Origin: Linnemannia hyalina
Taxonomy: Eukaryota; Mortierellomycota; Mortierellomycetes; Mortierellales; Mortierellaceae
NCBI GenBank assembly: GCA_019671135.1
Contig: JAHRHY010000011.1
Coordinates: 1,914,885-1,978,884, forward strand
Direction: 5' to 3'
DNA length: 64,000 bases
Shown: in pieces, positions 54,673-64,000 of the stretch
Layout of the letters: every line of letters begins with the position of its first letter
How positions within the stretch are numbered: the stretch's first letter is position 1
Program-made: the position numbers and the translations under genes
The notes under the pieces: generated by a model
The model's database searches: none
What the model was told of the DNA's origin: nothing
The model's input: only the letters and a program-made list of their open reading frames with translations

Positions 54673-55260
54673 CTACAGATTACCATTAACATCCATTTGT
54701 CGCTTCGTACCTCTAAGCTCAATGGAAAGACCGGGTTGCATTATTACTGCTTGATCCATTGGTGTGTCCTCATCAACATTAACATCAACATCACCATGAA
54801 GATTAATACCAAGAAATTTGTTCTGGAGTTGTGCCATTGTATTTCCATCCTCCACTAGCGCACCAACATCAACATATCCCATTGGTTGCTCAACGTCGTT
54901 CTCTGTTGTCGGATACTCGAATCCTTCGCGAAGCCAAGCTGTATGAATTGGTTCTGCAGAAATCTTCAACAAAGCAACCATCTTTTTCATGTTTAAGAGT
55001 AACAAAGATAACTTCAACTGCAAATTATATGTTTGTTTCTTATCCACCAACACAGGAGTACGGTTGTTGTGTTTCTCAAATGTGGAACCAAGGTCTGCAA
55101 ACAGAGATTCCATCTGCGAGCGGAAACTACCAAAGGTGGTATTGTATAACGCTTCTTCCTGTGTAAGTTCCTTGTTCTTCTGTTTACGGTATGGATGAGC
55201 GAAATTTTGGACTTTAAGAGTATCAGACTCATCTATAAGCCTCCTTAAGAACTGTGGATA
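54673..55260 (-). pseudogene. element Y DDE transposase, C-terminal half
   Basis: Continues the gene begun at 63762. It follows the catalytic LDGGY motif: YPQFLRRLIDES, HPYRKQKNKEL and the glutamate helix FRSQMESLFADLGSTFEKHN. Aligns residue by residue with the intact X transposase (59589-60848). The apparent longer frame entering the X hairpin (to 55410) is read-through and not part of the gene. Confidence 0.85.
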
Positions 55261-55711
55261 GGAGGCCATCCATGTTCGGCTCCACCAACCATAGACTACA
55301 GTATAAAAATATCTGTCAACACCTATTAAAACAGTGTGTTCCTTGAGAGTACAACAAATCTCATCAGCTTTTTCCTTCCACCAGTCTCCATTTTCTACAT
55401 TCACCACCACTACTTTGTAACATCATCTACTTTAGCTGAGAAAGCCTTGGACATGATCATCTCATATTGGATCCTGGATATTACAGATAGTAATTTCCTT
55501 TCCAATATGAGATGATCATGTCCAAGGCTTTCTCAGCTAAAGTAGATGATGTTACAAAGTAGTGGTGGTGAATGTAGAAAATGGAGACTGGTGGAAGGAA
55601 AAAGCTGATGAGATTTGTTGTACTCTCAAGGAACACACTGTTTTAATAGGTGTTGACAGATATTTTTATACTGTAGTCTATGGTTGGTGGAGCCGAACAT
55701 GGATGGCCTCC
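55261..55711. repeat. 451-bp terminal palindrome of X, left
   Basis: The arms of about 210 bp (GGAGGCC...CATATTGG and its complement) are almost perfectly complementary, around a 31-bp loop (ATCCTGGATATTACAGATAG onward). It would form a very stable hairpin. It ends GGCCTCC then TAG. Confidence 0.93.
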
Positions 55712-57451
55712 TAGTAGAGCATTTGTTTTCGTGTTTATATAATTAGCGATGGTTACTAATATCTCCTTTTCATGATATATCCTATGTGTATATCCAATAT
55801 AGCACTCGTGATACTGGTGATGATGTAGTGGTAGTTTTAAAAAAAAAGTTGGATCCCGATTTTTTTAAAAAGTAGCATAGTGGCTTTAACAAACATTGGT
55901 TGTTGGAAAGAAAGGGTAGCTGATACGTTTTTAATGGCGTTATTGCTACACTTTCTCAACAATATTCGACATTCGACATTTGACATTCGGCATTCGATTC
56001 GACAGCTGACAAACTGTAGTTATTACCATAGTTATGATATTTGATATGAACGCATTTTGGATGACCTCGTGATTATCGTGATGTTTAATTTTAATACATT
56101 CTTGATAAACTCGTAAGTATTACAATGTTTAATGTTGACATACTTTAGGTAAGCCCACGATTTGCACGACGTTTAATATTATTACACTTTGGTTAACTTA
56201 CAATTGTTATAGCATTTATTGTTATACAGATTGTAGGTAATTACGACAATGGTAAAAACAGAGATATCGCAATTAGACCATGCATTGTGGGTAGTTGTAG
56301 ATATAACAATTATATCGTTTAAAATAGACGTTTCTTAAAACACATCACATATTTTATAATGCAAATGGCTATTATATTACAACGTTTCTATTGCATTTTG
56401 TGTGATAACAAGATAAAAAAAATGTATTGTTAATAGAGTAATTATGTCGTTAAAAATAGACGTTTCTTAAAACACATCACATATTTCGTGATGCAAATGG
56501 ATATAAACATCGTGGCGTTTCTATCGCATTTTGTGTGATAATAAGGTAGAGAAAATGTGTTGTTAACAGAGTAATTATGTCGTTTAAAATGGACATTTCT
56601 TAAAACGTATCACATATTTCGTGATGCAAATGGGTATGAACATTGTGACATTTCTATCGCATTTTGTGTGATAACAAGACAGAAAAAAGAAGTTGTTAAC
56701 AGAATAGTTATGTCGTTTAAAATAGACGTTTCTTAAAACGTATCACATATTTCGTGATGCAAATGGATATAAACATCGTGGCGTTTCTATCGCATTTTGT
56801 CTGATAATAAGGTAGAGAAAATGTGTTGTTAACAGAGTAATTATGTCGTTTAAAATGGACGTTTCTTAAAACGTATCACATATTTCGTGATGCCAATGGG
56901 TATAAACATTGTGACATTTCTATCGCATTTTGTGTGATAATAAGATAGAAAAAAGAAGTTGTTAACAGAATAGTTATGTCGTTTAAAATAGACGTTTCTT
57001 AAAACACATTACATATTTCGTGATGCAAATGGGTATGAACATTGTGACATTTCTATTGCATTTTGTGTAATAATAAGGTAGAGAAAATGTGTTGTTTAAA
57101 GAGCAACTATGTCTTTAAAAATAGACGTTTCTTAAAACGTACCCCATATTTCGTGATGCAAATGGGTATGAACATTGTGACATTTCTATCGCATTTTGTA
57201 TGATAACAAGACAGAAAAAAGAAGTTGTATAAATAAAAGTTATGTAGACTTAGGAAATGTCTATAAAATATCGTTTGTATACTTTGGTGGTTGGGAGAAA
57301 ATTGGTGGTTACAAAAAAGGTGTCGCAAAACCGCCATGATGAAATACTTTGACATCTGGTTGAGGGGCTTGTTCCCCTATCGTGTTTATCGTTAATAGTT
57401 TTAAAAAATCCAAAAGTGTGTTATATAAAGGAATTTTTGCTAATAGTTTAC
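55712..57451. repeat. X inverted repeat, inner left part with 132-bp tandem array
   Basis: Inverted copy of 60867-62606. From about 56290 to 57230 seven units of 131-135 bp repeat, each with CACATATTTCGTGATGCAAA and CATTTTGTGTGATAA. Candidate transposase binding sites. Confidence 0.88.
57422..57431 (+). promoter_or_regulatory. TATA box at the inner edge of the left inverted repeat
   Basis: TATATAAAGG, 20 bp from the arm's inner end, pointing into the core. The mirror copy is at 60887-60896. Confidence 0.6.
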
Positions 57452-57597
57452 GTTTAAATTCTCTTGAAATAGATGATATATGCATTATATTTCTATCCAA
57501 TCTATCATGGAATATGAGATAACTTCTTTTATAGTGCAACAAATCTAAAAGTGTATTGTAGTATAGGCATTTTTCCTAATGGTTTACTAGTTATGCA

Positions 57598-57843
57598 ATG
57601 CCAACACTTAAAGAAATTAAGCAAATAATAGCCATTTATATACATGAGCATCATATGGATCCTACAATGGCAATGTACTTGAGAGCTGTTTTGTTACGTG
57701 GTAAGTCTCAGCAAGAACTAAATGGTATGTCAAAGGAAGAACTGTGGGGATTGGTAGACTTTTTTGCACCAGATTTACAAAAACATATGCATGCAATTGG
57801 AGCATTATCATGGTCAGCACACAGAAAATTTGCTTCAGAGTAA
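57598..57843 (+). CDS. short ORF (81 aa) of element X, uncertain
   Basis: First ATG after the left promoter. The product is helical (LKEIKQIIAIYIHEHHMDP, then a Lys/Glu/Leu-rich part) with no family I recognise. It ends 55 bp before the start of the Rep-like gene, in another frame. It may be a real small DNA-binding protein or a leader ORF; a spliced fusion with the next gene is also possible. Confidence 0.4.
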   Translation: MPTLKEIKQIIAIYIHEHHMDPTMAMYLRAVLLRGKSQQELNGMSKEELWGLVDFFAPDLQKHMHAIGALSWSAHRKFASE

Positions 57844-57898
57844 AGTGGTTTTTAAAAAGTTTGTAGTACATATCTCTGCAAACAGTAAGCTATTCAAC

Positions 57899-59551
57899 AT
57901 GCCCGCTATACCTAAATCCATTAACAAGGCGCTGAACTCATATGCCCATCTTATCTCTGATGTGGGCAAAGAGATTGCATTGCCTGGCAAACCGAAGACG
58001 GGCTGGAAAAAGTACTCAGAGATATTCTGCGATAGTTTAATACTCTGGGGATTGCACAACCGGGCTGCACTTGTTGACGAGCAGCGCAAAAACACCACTT
58101 CCAATATTCGCGAAGCTTTTAAAGGCCTCGATGTTAGCCACTCCATGGTTAAAGTTGTTAACGAGGGTTATATCAAAGACAATAGTTTTTTTAGCTCTAA
58201 ACTACTAGAAAAACATAGAAAAAAGTTTAGAAGTTCGGCCTTATACCATGCTGGTTACTTTAGCATTAAGGTAACGCTCCATGAACTAGAGGCCATATCT
58301 CTAATATCCGAGATAATACCAATACTTGATGAACTGGAGGTTGACTACGTTATCCTTCATGATATAGATATTGCTACGGATTGTAGATATGTCACAAGCC
58401 GTCCAATTCTTCAACAGTACCTTCAAGAGAGATTTGGAGAAAATTTAGATATTGCCAACGATCTCCATAAGGTTGGTAACCACTGTCTTTCTTGGTTTGG
58501 AGTCACCGAAAAAGACCAAAAGGTCCGTTGTAAGGTCTACAACAAACTTGTACAGATGTTGGAGAGTGCTGAAGTAAAAATGTCGTTGGGTTCAAGAATG
58601 GAGAATTTTGTCATGGATGTGGATAAGGACCTACATAAGAGACTTCGAAAGGCAAAGAAAACAGGTCTAACAAGACTTGAACTTACCTTTTATGGACAGG
58701 AGATATATACATTCTCCTATTATAAAGGAGTTTTGGATGCCATAAAGGAAGAGATCCAAGAATGTCCCACCTTCTGCGTAAAGCACAAGGCATATTGGAA
58801 GTACATAGTTGGCAATATATCATCCATGGTAGGTATTCATGTAACAATGGGTGAAAAATCGGCATTCGCATATTGCCATTGGTGGAACTCTGTTACAGGT
58901 AAGAAGTATGGTTCATATCGTAACAATGTCGAGAAAGAGGAAGCAATGACGTTGTTAGCCAACTATAGCTTCAACGATAGACCAATATACTTTTTGGAGG
59001 TTGAGATGGATGAGAATAGCATCAAGGATATTACAGTTACCAAGTACAAACGGCCTGACGAATGTACAGCAATAACACTTGTTGCAGGAGCACATAAAGG
59101 CATGTACCCATACATTTACGATGATGATGTTTTACAATTCGAGGATATGGGTATAGTGGAGGTAGATAATGTAAAGATCCAATGGCCTGAGAGAAGAATC
59201 CGCAAAGGTGCACCACCAATTGTTGATATTCATCTAGAAAACATGAATGGTGAGAATTTTATACAAGTCCATGATAGAGCTATCCACAAAGCAACATATA
59301 AAGCTGGATATAATGTACTTGAAATAAATACCAGCTATACAGTCATAGCAATTGCAATGGATATGTATCACAACAAAGAATATATTTTTGCAACATTGTC
59401 CAATGGTATTAAAGTACGATGTGGACTTAGTTTAGAAATAAAGATCGTTGCATGGCTGGAAGAATATCCCGATGGCCAAGTTCCGTATATGAATTTCACC
59501 ACATTGCAATGCAGAACTGTTCGCGGGTTCAAGGATATTTATATACGTTAA
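57899..59551 (+). CDS. element X replication-initiator-like protein (550 aa)
   Basis: ATG at 57899 is chosen because the upstream in-frame extension overlaps the short ORF. The chain has an ordered set of motifs reminiscent of Rep_trans/replication initiation factors: HDIDIATD (154-161), RCKVYNK (210-216) and GLTRLELTFYG (256-266), with a conserved-looking WWNSVTGKKYG around 376. In that family these segments surround the nicking active site and the nucleophile is a tyrosine; Y214 is one candidate here but I cannot assign it. The C-terminal 200 residues look like a separate beta-rich domain. The gene is intact, driven by the promoter in the left inverted repeat, and converges on the transposase gene with a 37-bp gap. 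The function is inferred from motif order only. Confidence 0.6.
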   Translation: MPAIPKSINKALNSYAHLISDVGKEIALPGKPKTGWKKYSEIFCDSLILWGLHNRAALVDEQRKNTTSNIREAFKGLDVSHSMVKVVNEGYIKDNSFFSSKLLEKHRKKFRSSALYHAGYFSIKVTLHELEAISLISEIIPILDELEVDYVILHDIDIATDCRYVTSRPILQQYLQERFGENLDIANDLHKVGNHCLSWFGVTEKDQKVRCKVYNKLVQMLESAEVKMSLGSRMENFVMDVDKDLHKRLRKAKKTGLTRLELTFYGQEIYTFSYYKGVLDAIKEEIQECPTFCVKHKAYWKYIVGNISSMVGIHVTMGEKSAFAYCHWWNSVTGKKYGSYRNNVEKEEAMTLLANYSFNDRPIYFLEVEMDENSIKDITVTKYKRPDECTAITLVAGAHKGMYPYIYDDDVLQFEDMGIVEVDNVKIQWPERRIRKGAPPIVDIHLENMNGENFIQVHDRAIHKATYKAGYNVLEINTSYTVIAIAMDMYHNKEYIFATLSNGIKVRCGLSLEIKIVAWLEEYPDGQVPYMNFTTLQCRTVRGFKDIYIR

Positions 59552-59588
59552 GAATGCTAATAGATAGTTTTTAAAAATTACAATGGGC

Positions 59589-60848
59589 TTACTTTGTACG
59601 CTTATATGATGGAATCTCCACTCCTGCAAAAATTTCACGTCGCTTATTAGTCGGCTCTTCCCGTTGTTTATCCTCGACATCCATAGTAGTCATCTCCAAG
59701 AACTGCTCTTGTAACTTTGTTATATCTCGTGCATCATGCAACATCTCATCCACTGGAATATAATCCAAGATTTGTTCCATTGCACCATTGGCATATGGAA
59801 AGTCGAAGCCATCTCTAATCCAGGCACTATGAATGGGTTCCAGATTTAACTGCAGTAGTGCCACCATCTTCTTGATGTTCATAAGTAAGAGACACAATCG
59901 CAATTGCAAATTATATGTTTCTATCTTGGTTACCAACACTGGTTTCCTATTGTTGTGCTTCTCAAAGGTTGCTCCAAGATCTCCAAATTCGGCTTCTATC
60001 TGAGAGCGGAAACTGCCGAAAATCTTATTGTAGTTAGTTTCATCTTGTGCAAGATCTTTCCCACGGCTTTTGCGAATTGGATAACAAAAGTTTTTCTTGC
60101 TCATGCTTGTTTCTTCTACTATTTTCTTAATGTATTGTGTGTACCCTCCATCCAATGCAATACAATCTAGCTCGTGGATGTGCTTATGTATCTTCATACC
60201 AACCAACATAGTACCATCGTTGTTATCCTTGCAAGGTAGCGATTTAGAGACTAGTATTGCCATGCCATTGCAATCGACACACACTTGCGTTCTTACACCA
60301 GATTTCTTCAGCTTGTAAGAGTACATGTCTGAGCTAGACTTTTCTTCACATGAAAGACGTGTATCATGACCATCCAAATGCAATGTTACATGTGGGAATA
60401 GTGGTGGATTCCTGAGTTTAGCAGACATCAAGCGTATAGGAAATGTGGAGAACATATTCGCAAGTGCATGGTTAATATGCTTCGAATGCACATTATAGTT
60501 AGTCTTGTAGAACTCTGTATGAATGGAGTGGAAACTACTTTTTGGTATGTGGGTTGACATTCCATCCATTGCCAAGCCTGCAACTAAGTGGTACAATATC
60601 AACAATCCTTTGTCGACTTCTCTGTATGGACCTGGATACTGCTTGAGAGACCAAATAACTACAAGAAAGTAGAATACAGGAATTGCACCTAATCTTCTTA
60701 TAAGTAAGTCTTTAACAGTTTTCATATGTGCTACTAGCTTCAACGCAGTCCTATGATTATTAGATGGTTCTTGCGTAGGCCATTCTACATCCAAAAAAGT
60801 CCATTCATCCTCTAACAACCGTTGAAATAGGCGCTTTAAGTTTGCCAT
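59589..60848 (-). CDS. element X DDE_Tnp_4-like transposase (419 aa)
   Basis: Start at the ATG at 60848 (MANLKRLFQRLL), 40 bp after a TATA box in the right inverted repeat. The N-terminal half is helical (residues 20-140). The nuclease domain has D159 (HLDGHDTRL), the SYKLKKSGVRTQVCVDCNG strand pair, D233 (CIALDGGYTQYI) and E285 (SFRSQIEAEFGDLG), the order and spacing of Harbinger-type DDE_Tnp_4 nucleases, though the LDGHD, SLPCKDNNDGTM and LDGGY signatures make a distinct subgroup. The tail is acidic, ending in KRTK. The gene is intact. The role is to cut and join element ends. Confidence 0.85.
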   Translation of the reverse strand: MANLKRLFQRLLEDEWTFLDVEWPTQEPSNNHRTALKLVAHMKTVKDLLIRRLGAIPVFYFLVVIWSLKQYPGPYREVDKGLLILYHLVAGLAMDGMSTHIPKSSFHSIHTEFYKTNYNVHSKHINHALANMFSTFPIRLMSAKLRNPPLFPHVTLHLDGHDTRLSCEEKSSSDMYSYKLKKSGVRTQVCVDCNGMAILVSKSLPCKDNNDGTMLVGMKIHKHIHELDCIALDGGYTQYIKKIVEETSMSKKNFCYPIRKSRGKDLAQDETNYNKIFGSFRSQIEAEFGDLGATFEKHNNRKPVLVTKIETYNLQLRLCLLLMNIKKMVALLQLNLEPIHSAWIRDGFDFPYANGAMEQILDYIPVDEMLHDARDITKLQEQFLEMTTMDVEDKQREEPTNKRREIFAGVEIPSYKRTK

Positions 60849-60866
60849 GACTGTAATTACAACCTG

Positions 60867-62606
60867 GTAAACTATTAGCAAAAATTCCTTTATATAACAC
60901 ACTTTTGGATTTTTTAAAACTATTAACGATAAACACGATAGGGGAACAAGCCCCTCAACCAGATGTCAAAGTATTTCATCATGGCGGTTTTGCGACACCT
61001 TTTTTGTAACCACCAATTTTCTCCCAACCACCAAAGTATACAAACGATATTTTATAGACATTTCCTAAGTCTACATAACTTTTATTTATACAACTTCTTT
61101 TTTCTGTCTTGTTATCATACAAAATGCGATAGAAATGTCACAATGTTCATACCCATTTGCATCACGAAATATGGGGTACGTTTTAAGAAACGTCTATTTT
61201 TAAAGACATAGTTGCTCTTTAAACAACACATTTTCTCTACCTTATTATTACACAAAATGCAATAGAAATGTCACAATGTTCATACCCATTTGCATCACGA
61301 AATATGTAATGTGTTTTAAGAAACGTCTATTTTAAACGACATAACTATTCTGTTAACAACTTCTTTTTTCTGTCTTGTTATCACACAAAATGCGATAGAA
61401 ATGTCACAATGTTCATACCCATTTGCATCACGAAATATGTGATACGTTTTAAGAAACGTCCATTTTAAACGACATAATTACTCTGTTAACAACACATTTT
61501 CTCTACCTTATTATCACACAAAATGCGATAGAAATGTCACAATGTTCATACCCATTTGCATCACGAAATATGTGATAAGTTTTAAGAAACGTCTATTTTA
61601 AACGACATAATTACTCTGTTAACAACACATTTTTTCTATCTTATTATCACACAAAATGCGATAGAAATGTCACAATGTTTATACCCATTGGCATCACGAA
61701 ATATGTGATACGTTTTAAGAAACGTCCATTTTAAACGACATAATTACTCTGTTAACAACACATTTTCTCTACCTTATTATCACACAAAATGCGATAGAAA
61801 CGCCACGATGTTTATATCCATTTGCATCACGAAATATGTGATGTGTTTTAAGAAACGTCTATTTTTAACGACATAATTACTCTATTAACAATACATTTTT
61901 TCTATCTTGTTATCACACAAAATGCAATAGAAACGTTGTAATATAATAGCCATTTGCATTATAAAATATGTGATGTGTTTTAAGAAACGTCTATTTTAAA
62001 CGATATAATTGTTATATCTACAACTACCCACAATGCATGGTCTAATTGCGATATCTCTGTTTTTACCATTGTCGTAATTACCTACAATCTGTATAACAAT
62101 AAATGCTATAACAATTGTAAGTTAACCAAAGTGTAATAATATTAAACGTCGTGCAAATCGTGGGCTTACCTAAAGTATGTCAACATTAAACATTGTAATA
62201 CTTACGAGTTTATCAAGAATGTATTAAAATTAAACATCACGATAATCACGAGGTCATCCAAAATGCGTTCATATCAAATATCATAACTATGGTAATAACT
62301 ACAGTTTGTCAGCTGTCGAATCGAATGCCGAATGTCAAATGTCGAATGTCGAATATTGTTGAGAAAGTGTAGCAATAACGCCATTAAAAACGTATCAGCT
62401 ACCCTTTCTTTCCAACAACCAATGTTTGTTAAAGCCACTATGCTACTTTTTAAAAAAATCGGGATCCAACTTTTTTTTTAAAACTACCACTACATCATCA
62501 CCAGTATCACGAGTGCTATATTGGATATACACATAGGATATATCATGAAAAGGAGATATTAGTACCCATCGCTAATTATATAAACACGAAAACAAATGCT
62601 CTACTA
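60867..62606. repeat. X inverted repeat, inner right part with 132-bp tandem array
   Basis: Mirror of 55712-57451 with few substitutions; the tandem array spans about 61088-62028. The small open frame at 60963-61211 is the same chance frame as in the left arm. Confidence 0.88.
60887..60896 (-). promoter_or_regulatory. TATA box of the X transposase gene
   Basis: TATATAAAGG on the minus strand, about 40 bp before the ATG at 60848; the 5' leader would be only about 10-15 nt. Confidence 0.65.
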
Positions 62607-63057
62607 GGAGGCCATCCATGTTCGGCTCCACCAACCATAGACTACAGTATAAAAATATCTGTCAACACCTATTAAAACAGTGTGTTCCTTGAGAGTACAA
62701 CAAATCTCATCAGCTTTTTCCTTCCACCAGTCTCCATTTTCTACATTCACCACCACTACTTTGTAACATCATCTACTTTAGCTGAGAAAGCCTTGGACAT
62801 GATCATCTCATATTGGAAAGGAAATTACTATCTGTAATATCCAGGATCCAATATGAGATGATCATGTCCAAGGCTTTCTCAGCTAAAGTAGATGATGTTA
62901 CAAAGTAGTGGTGGTGAATGTAGAAAATGGAGACTGGTGGAAGGAAAAAGCTGATGAGATTTGTTGTACTCTCAAGGAACACACTGTTTTAATAGGTGTT
63001 GACATATATTTTTATACTGTAGTCTATGGTTGGTGGAGCCGAACATGGATGGCCTCC
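62607..63057. repeat. 451-bp terminal palindrome of X, right
   Basis: Reverse complement of 55261-55711 including the inverted loop; preceded by GCTCTACTA and ending GGCCTCC before ATA. Confidence 0.93.
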
Positions 63058-63762
63058 ATACCCTCCATCGAGAGCAATGCAATCCATCTCATGCACTCTC
63101 TTGTCCAACTTCATCGTTAGCAGCATTGTTCCATCAGCATTGTTCTTGCAAGATGCAGATTTGGAGACAAATAAAGCCATGCCATTACAATCCATTGCTA
63201 CCTGTGTGCGTAATCCTGACTTTTTCAGCTTGTAAGAGTACATATCAGCACTACTCTCACCTTTGTATGTTGCTCTTGTATCATGACCATCAAGATGCAA
63301 TGTAACATGCTTAAATAATGGAGGATTCTTTTCCTTTGCAGACAAAAGGCGTATTTTAATTGTGGAGAACATTGTTGCAATACAGTTGGTGATGTACTTG
63401 TTGTGCAAAGTATATTCTTTCTTATAAAACACAGAGTGCATTGCATGAAAACTACTTTTTGGCATGTGTGGTTCCATTGCTTCCATAGACAGTCCTTTGA
63501 CAAGATGGTAGAGCATTAAAAGACCTTTCTCCACTTCTTTGTATGGACCAGGATACTTAACCTTTGGCCAGATGTCAACAAGAAAGAAGTACACTGGAAT
63601 AGGACCAAGGCGTCGATTTAGGGTTTCTTTTATTTCTGGCATATACCCAATTTCCTTGCTTACAGTACGATGATTATTACGTGGTGTAATTGTTGGCCAT
63701 CCAGCGTTGAGGAAAGTCCAATGGTCATCAAGCAGTTGTTTGAAGTGTTTTGTTAGATCCAT
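63058..63762 (-). pseudogene. element Y DDE transposase, N-terminal half
   Basis: ATG at 63762 (MDLTKHFKQLLDDHWTFL). It aligns with the X transposase from its start through HVTLHLDGHDTRA, YSYKLKKSGLRTQVAMDCNG and CIALDGGY, where X interrupts it. The second half is at 54673-55260. X and Y transposases are clear but diverged paralogues. Confidence 0.88.
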
Positions 63763-64000
63763 AATCATATTTATATATTGGATTGTCATGACGTTAACCA
63801 ACAATAACAATTTTTTAAAAAGGCTTATACTTAACTGTATACACAACAGCATGTAGGATGGTATCTATCATACAGCAAGCACATAGTTGAGAATACAAAT
63901 ATATTTTTATATTTTATTCGGTAGCGGCCCCTTCATGTGCAGAGGATATAAAAAGGCATATAAAAAATATCCAAAGTCCAAGGAACGGAGTGTTGACTTC
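63763..64000. other. Y transposase upstream region and start of the right terminal unit
   Basis: The short promoter region is A/T-rich (63770-63921). At 63922 the 497-bp unit begins (TAGCGGCCCCTTCATGTGC) and runs past the window edge. Confidence 0.8.

Larger units (their letters stand above)
55261..63057. mobile_element. element X: 7,797-bp transposon with 2,191-bp inverted repeats and hairpin ends
   Basis: The left arm 55261-57451 and right arm 60867-63057 have exactly equal length and are near-identical inverted copies. Each arm starts GGAGGCCATCCATGTTCGG and opens with a 451-bp palindrome, followed by 1,740 bp with seven tandem repeats of about 132 bp. ATA flanks both sides (55258-55260 and 63058-63060) as a 3-bp target duplication. 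The 3.4-kb core holds two convergent genes, a Rep-like protein and a DDE transposase. It is inserted in the transposase gene of the related element Y. Confidence 0.9.
50947..64000. mobile_element. large GGAGGCC-ended element Y (right end outside window)
   Basis: Starts with GGAGGCC inside the Gypsy-2 gag. A 497-bp unit at the left (50947-51443) recurs inverted at 63922-64000, where only its first 79 bp are inside the window, so it behaves as long terminal inverted repeats; the right border should fall near 64418. Next to the left unit its outer 222 bp are repeated inverted (51444-51665, ending GGCCTCC), making a foldback end like that of X. Own genes: a 748-aa protein and a DDE transposase split by X. 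Without X the element would be about 5.7 kb. Confidence 0.65.

Noticed and set aside
54673..55410. Apparent single 245-aa protein
   Set aside because: Its first 50 residues come from the X hairpin arm; only the part below 55261 is transposase.
57107..57355. 82-aa open frames at 57107-57355 and 60963-61211
   Set aside because: They are identical only because they lie in the two inverted arms; no start context or domain supports them.
62989..63852. Apparent 287-aa protein
   Set aside because: The last 24 residues are read into X and the first 30 precede the likely ATG; the real piece is 63058-63762.
51789..63852. Giant-virus or Maverick/Polinton origin for X and Y
   Set aside because: No capsid, packaging ATPase, protein-primed polymerase or retroviral-type integrase was found; the long inverted repeats alone are not enough.

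Overview
The window looks like a transposon graveyard from an early-diverging fungus, most likely a Mucoromycota/Mortierella-type genome. The reasons are short GT-AG introns, TATA-type promoters, Crinkler (CRN) host-effector-like genes, chromodomain Ty3/Gypsy elements, GCR1_C-containing Cryptons, DIRS-like elements, Helitrons and pogo elements packed together with very few host genes. No taxon can be proven from the sequence alone.

Layout. 1-1.05 kb: broken 3' end of a CRN-type gene. 2.46-3.06 kb: a secreted eight-cysteine protein (minus strand). 3.3-7.0 kb: low-complexity DNA, minisatellites and a cluster of tiny GC-rich palindromes. 7.0-16.4 kb: Helitron copy 1, split by a young Ty3/Gypsy chromovirus (10516-16133) with identical 197-bp LTRs and a 5-bp target duplication. 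17.3-18.0 kb: 5' fragment of a CRN gene. 18.4-24.6 kb: two Crypton tyrosine-recombinase genes, both broken; the second stops at the poly(A) tail of a LINE fragment (24.57-25.88 kb). 26.7-30.2 kb: a DIRS-like retroelement and its apparent internally deleted derivative. 30.8-35.0 kb: a Russian-doll nest in which a foldback element carries a 495-bp mini-element in its centre and an apparently intact pogo/Tigger transposon in one arm. 36.9-37.2 kb: a small host-like gene. 38-39.1 kb: a decayed Helitron. 39.3-43.3 kb: Helitron copy 2. 44.0-45.1 kb: two small host-like genes, one a Kex2-type repeat precursor with a frameshift. 45.5-50.9 kb: a second chromodomain Gypsy element, cut in gag.

50.9 kb to the window end holds the most unusual material. 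A large element (Y) starts with GGAGGCC inside the Gypsy gag and carries a 748-aa protein built on a four-fold module plus a DDE_Tnp_4-like transposase gene. That transposase is split exactly after its second catalytic motif by a related 7,797-bp element (X, 55261-63057). X has 2,191-bp inverted repeats, each ending in a 451-bp palindromic hairpin, a 3-bp ATA target duplication, inward promoters inside its inverted repeats, a DDE transposase and a convergent 550-aa protein whose motif order resembles replication initiators. Two X-like signatures, the GGAGGCC/GGCCTCC ends and the ATA duplication, recur in the 495-bp mini-element at 31318-31812. I regard this family of hairpin-ended, transposase-plus-Rep-like elements as the best candidate for an undescribed system here.

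Exon joins, element ends and target duplications were read by eye. Family assignments rest on motif recognition without database searches.
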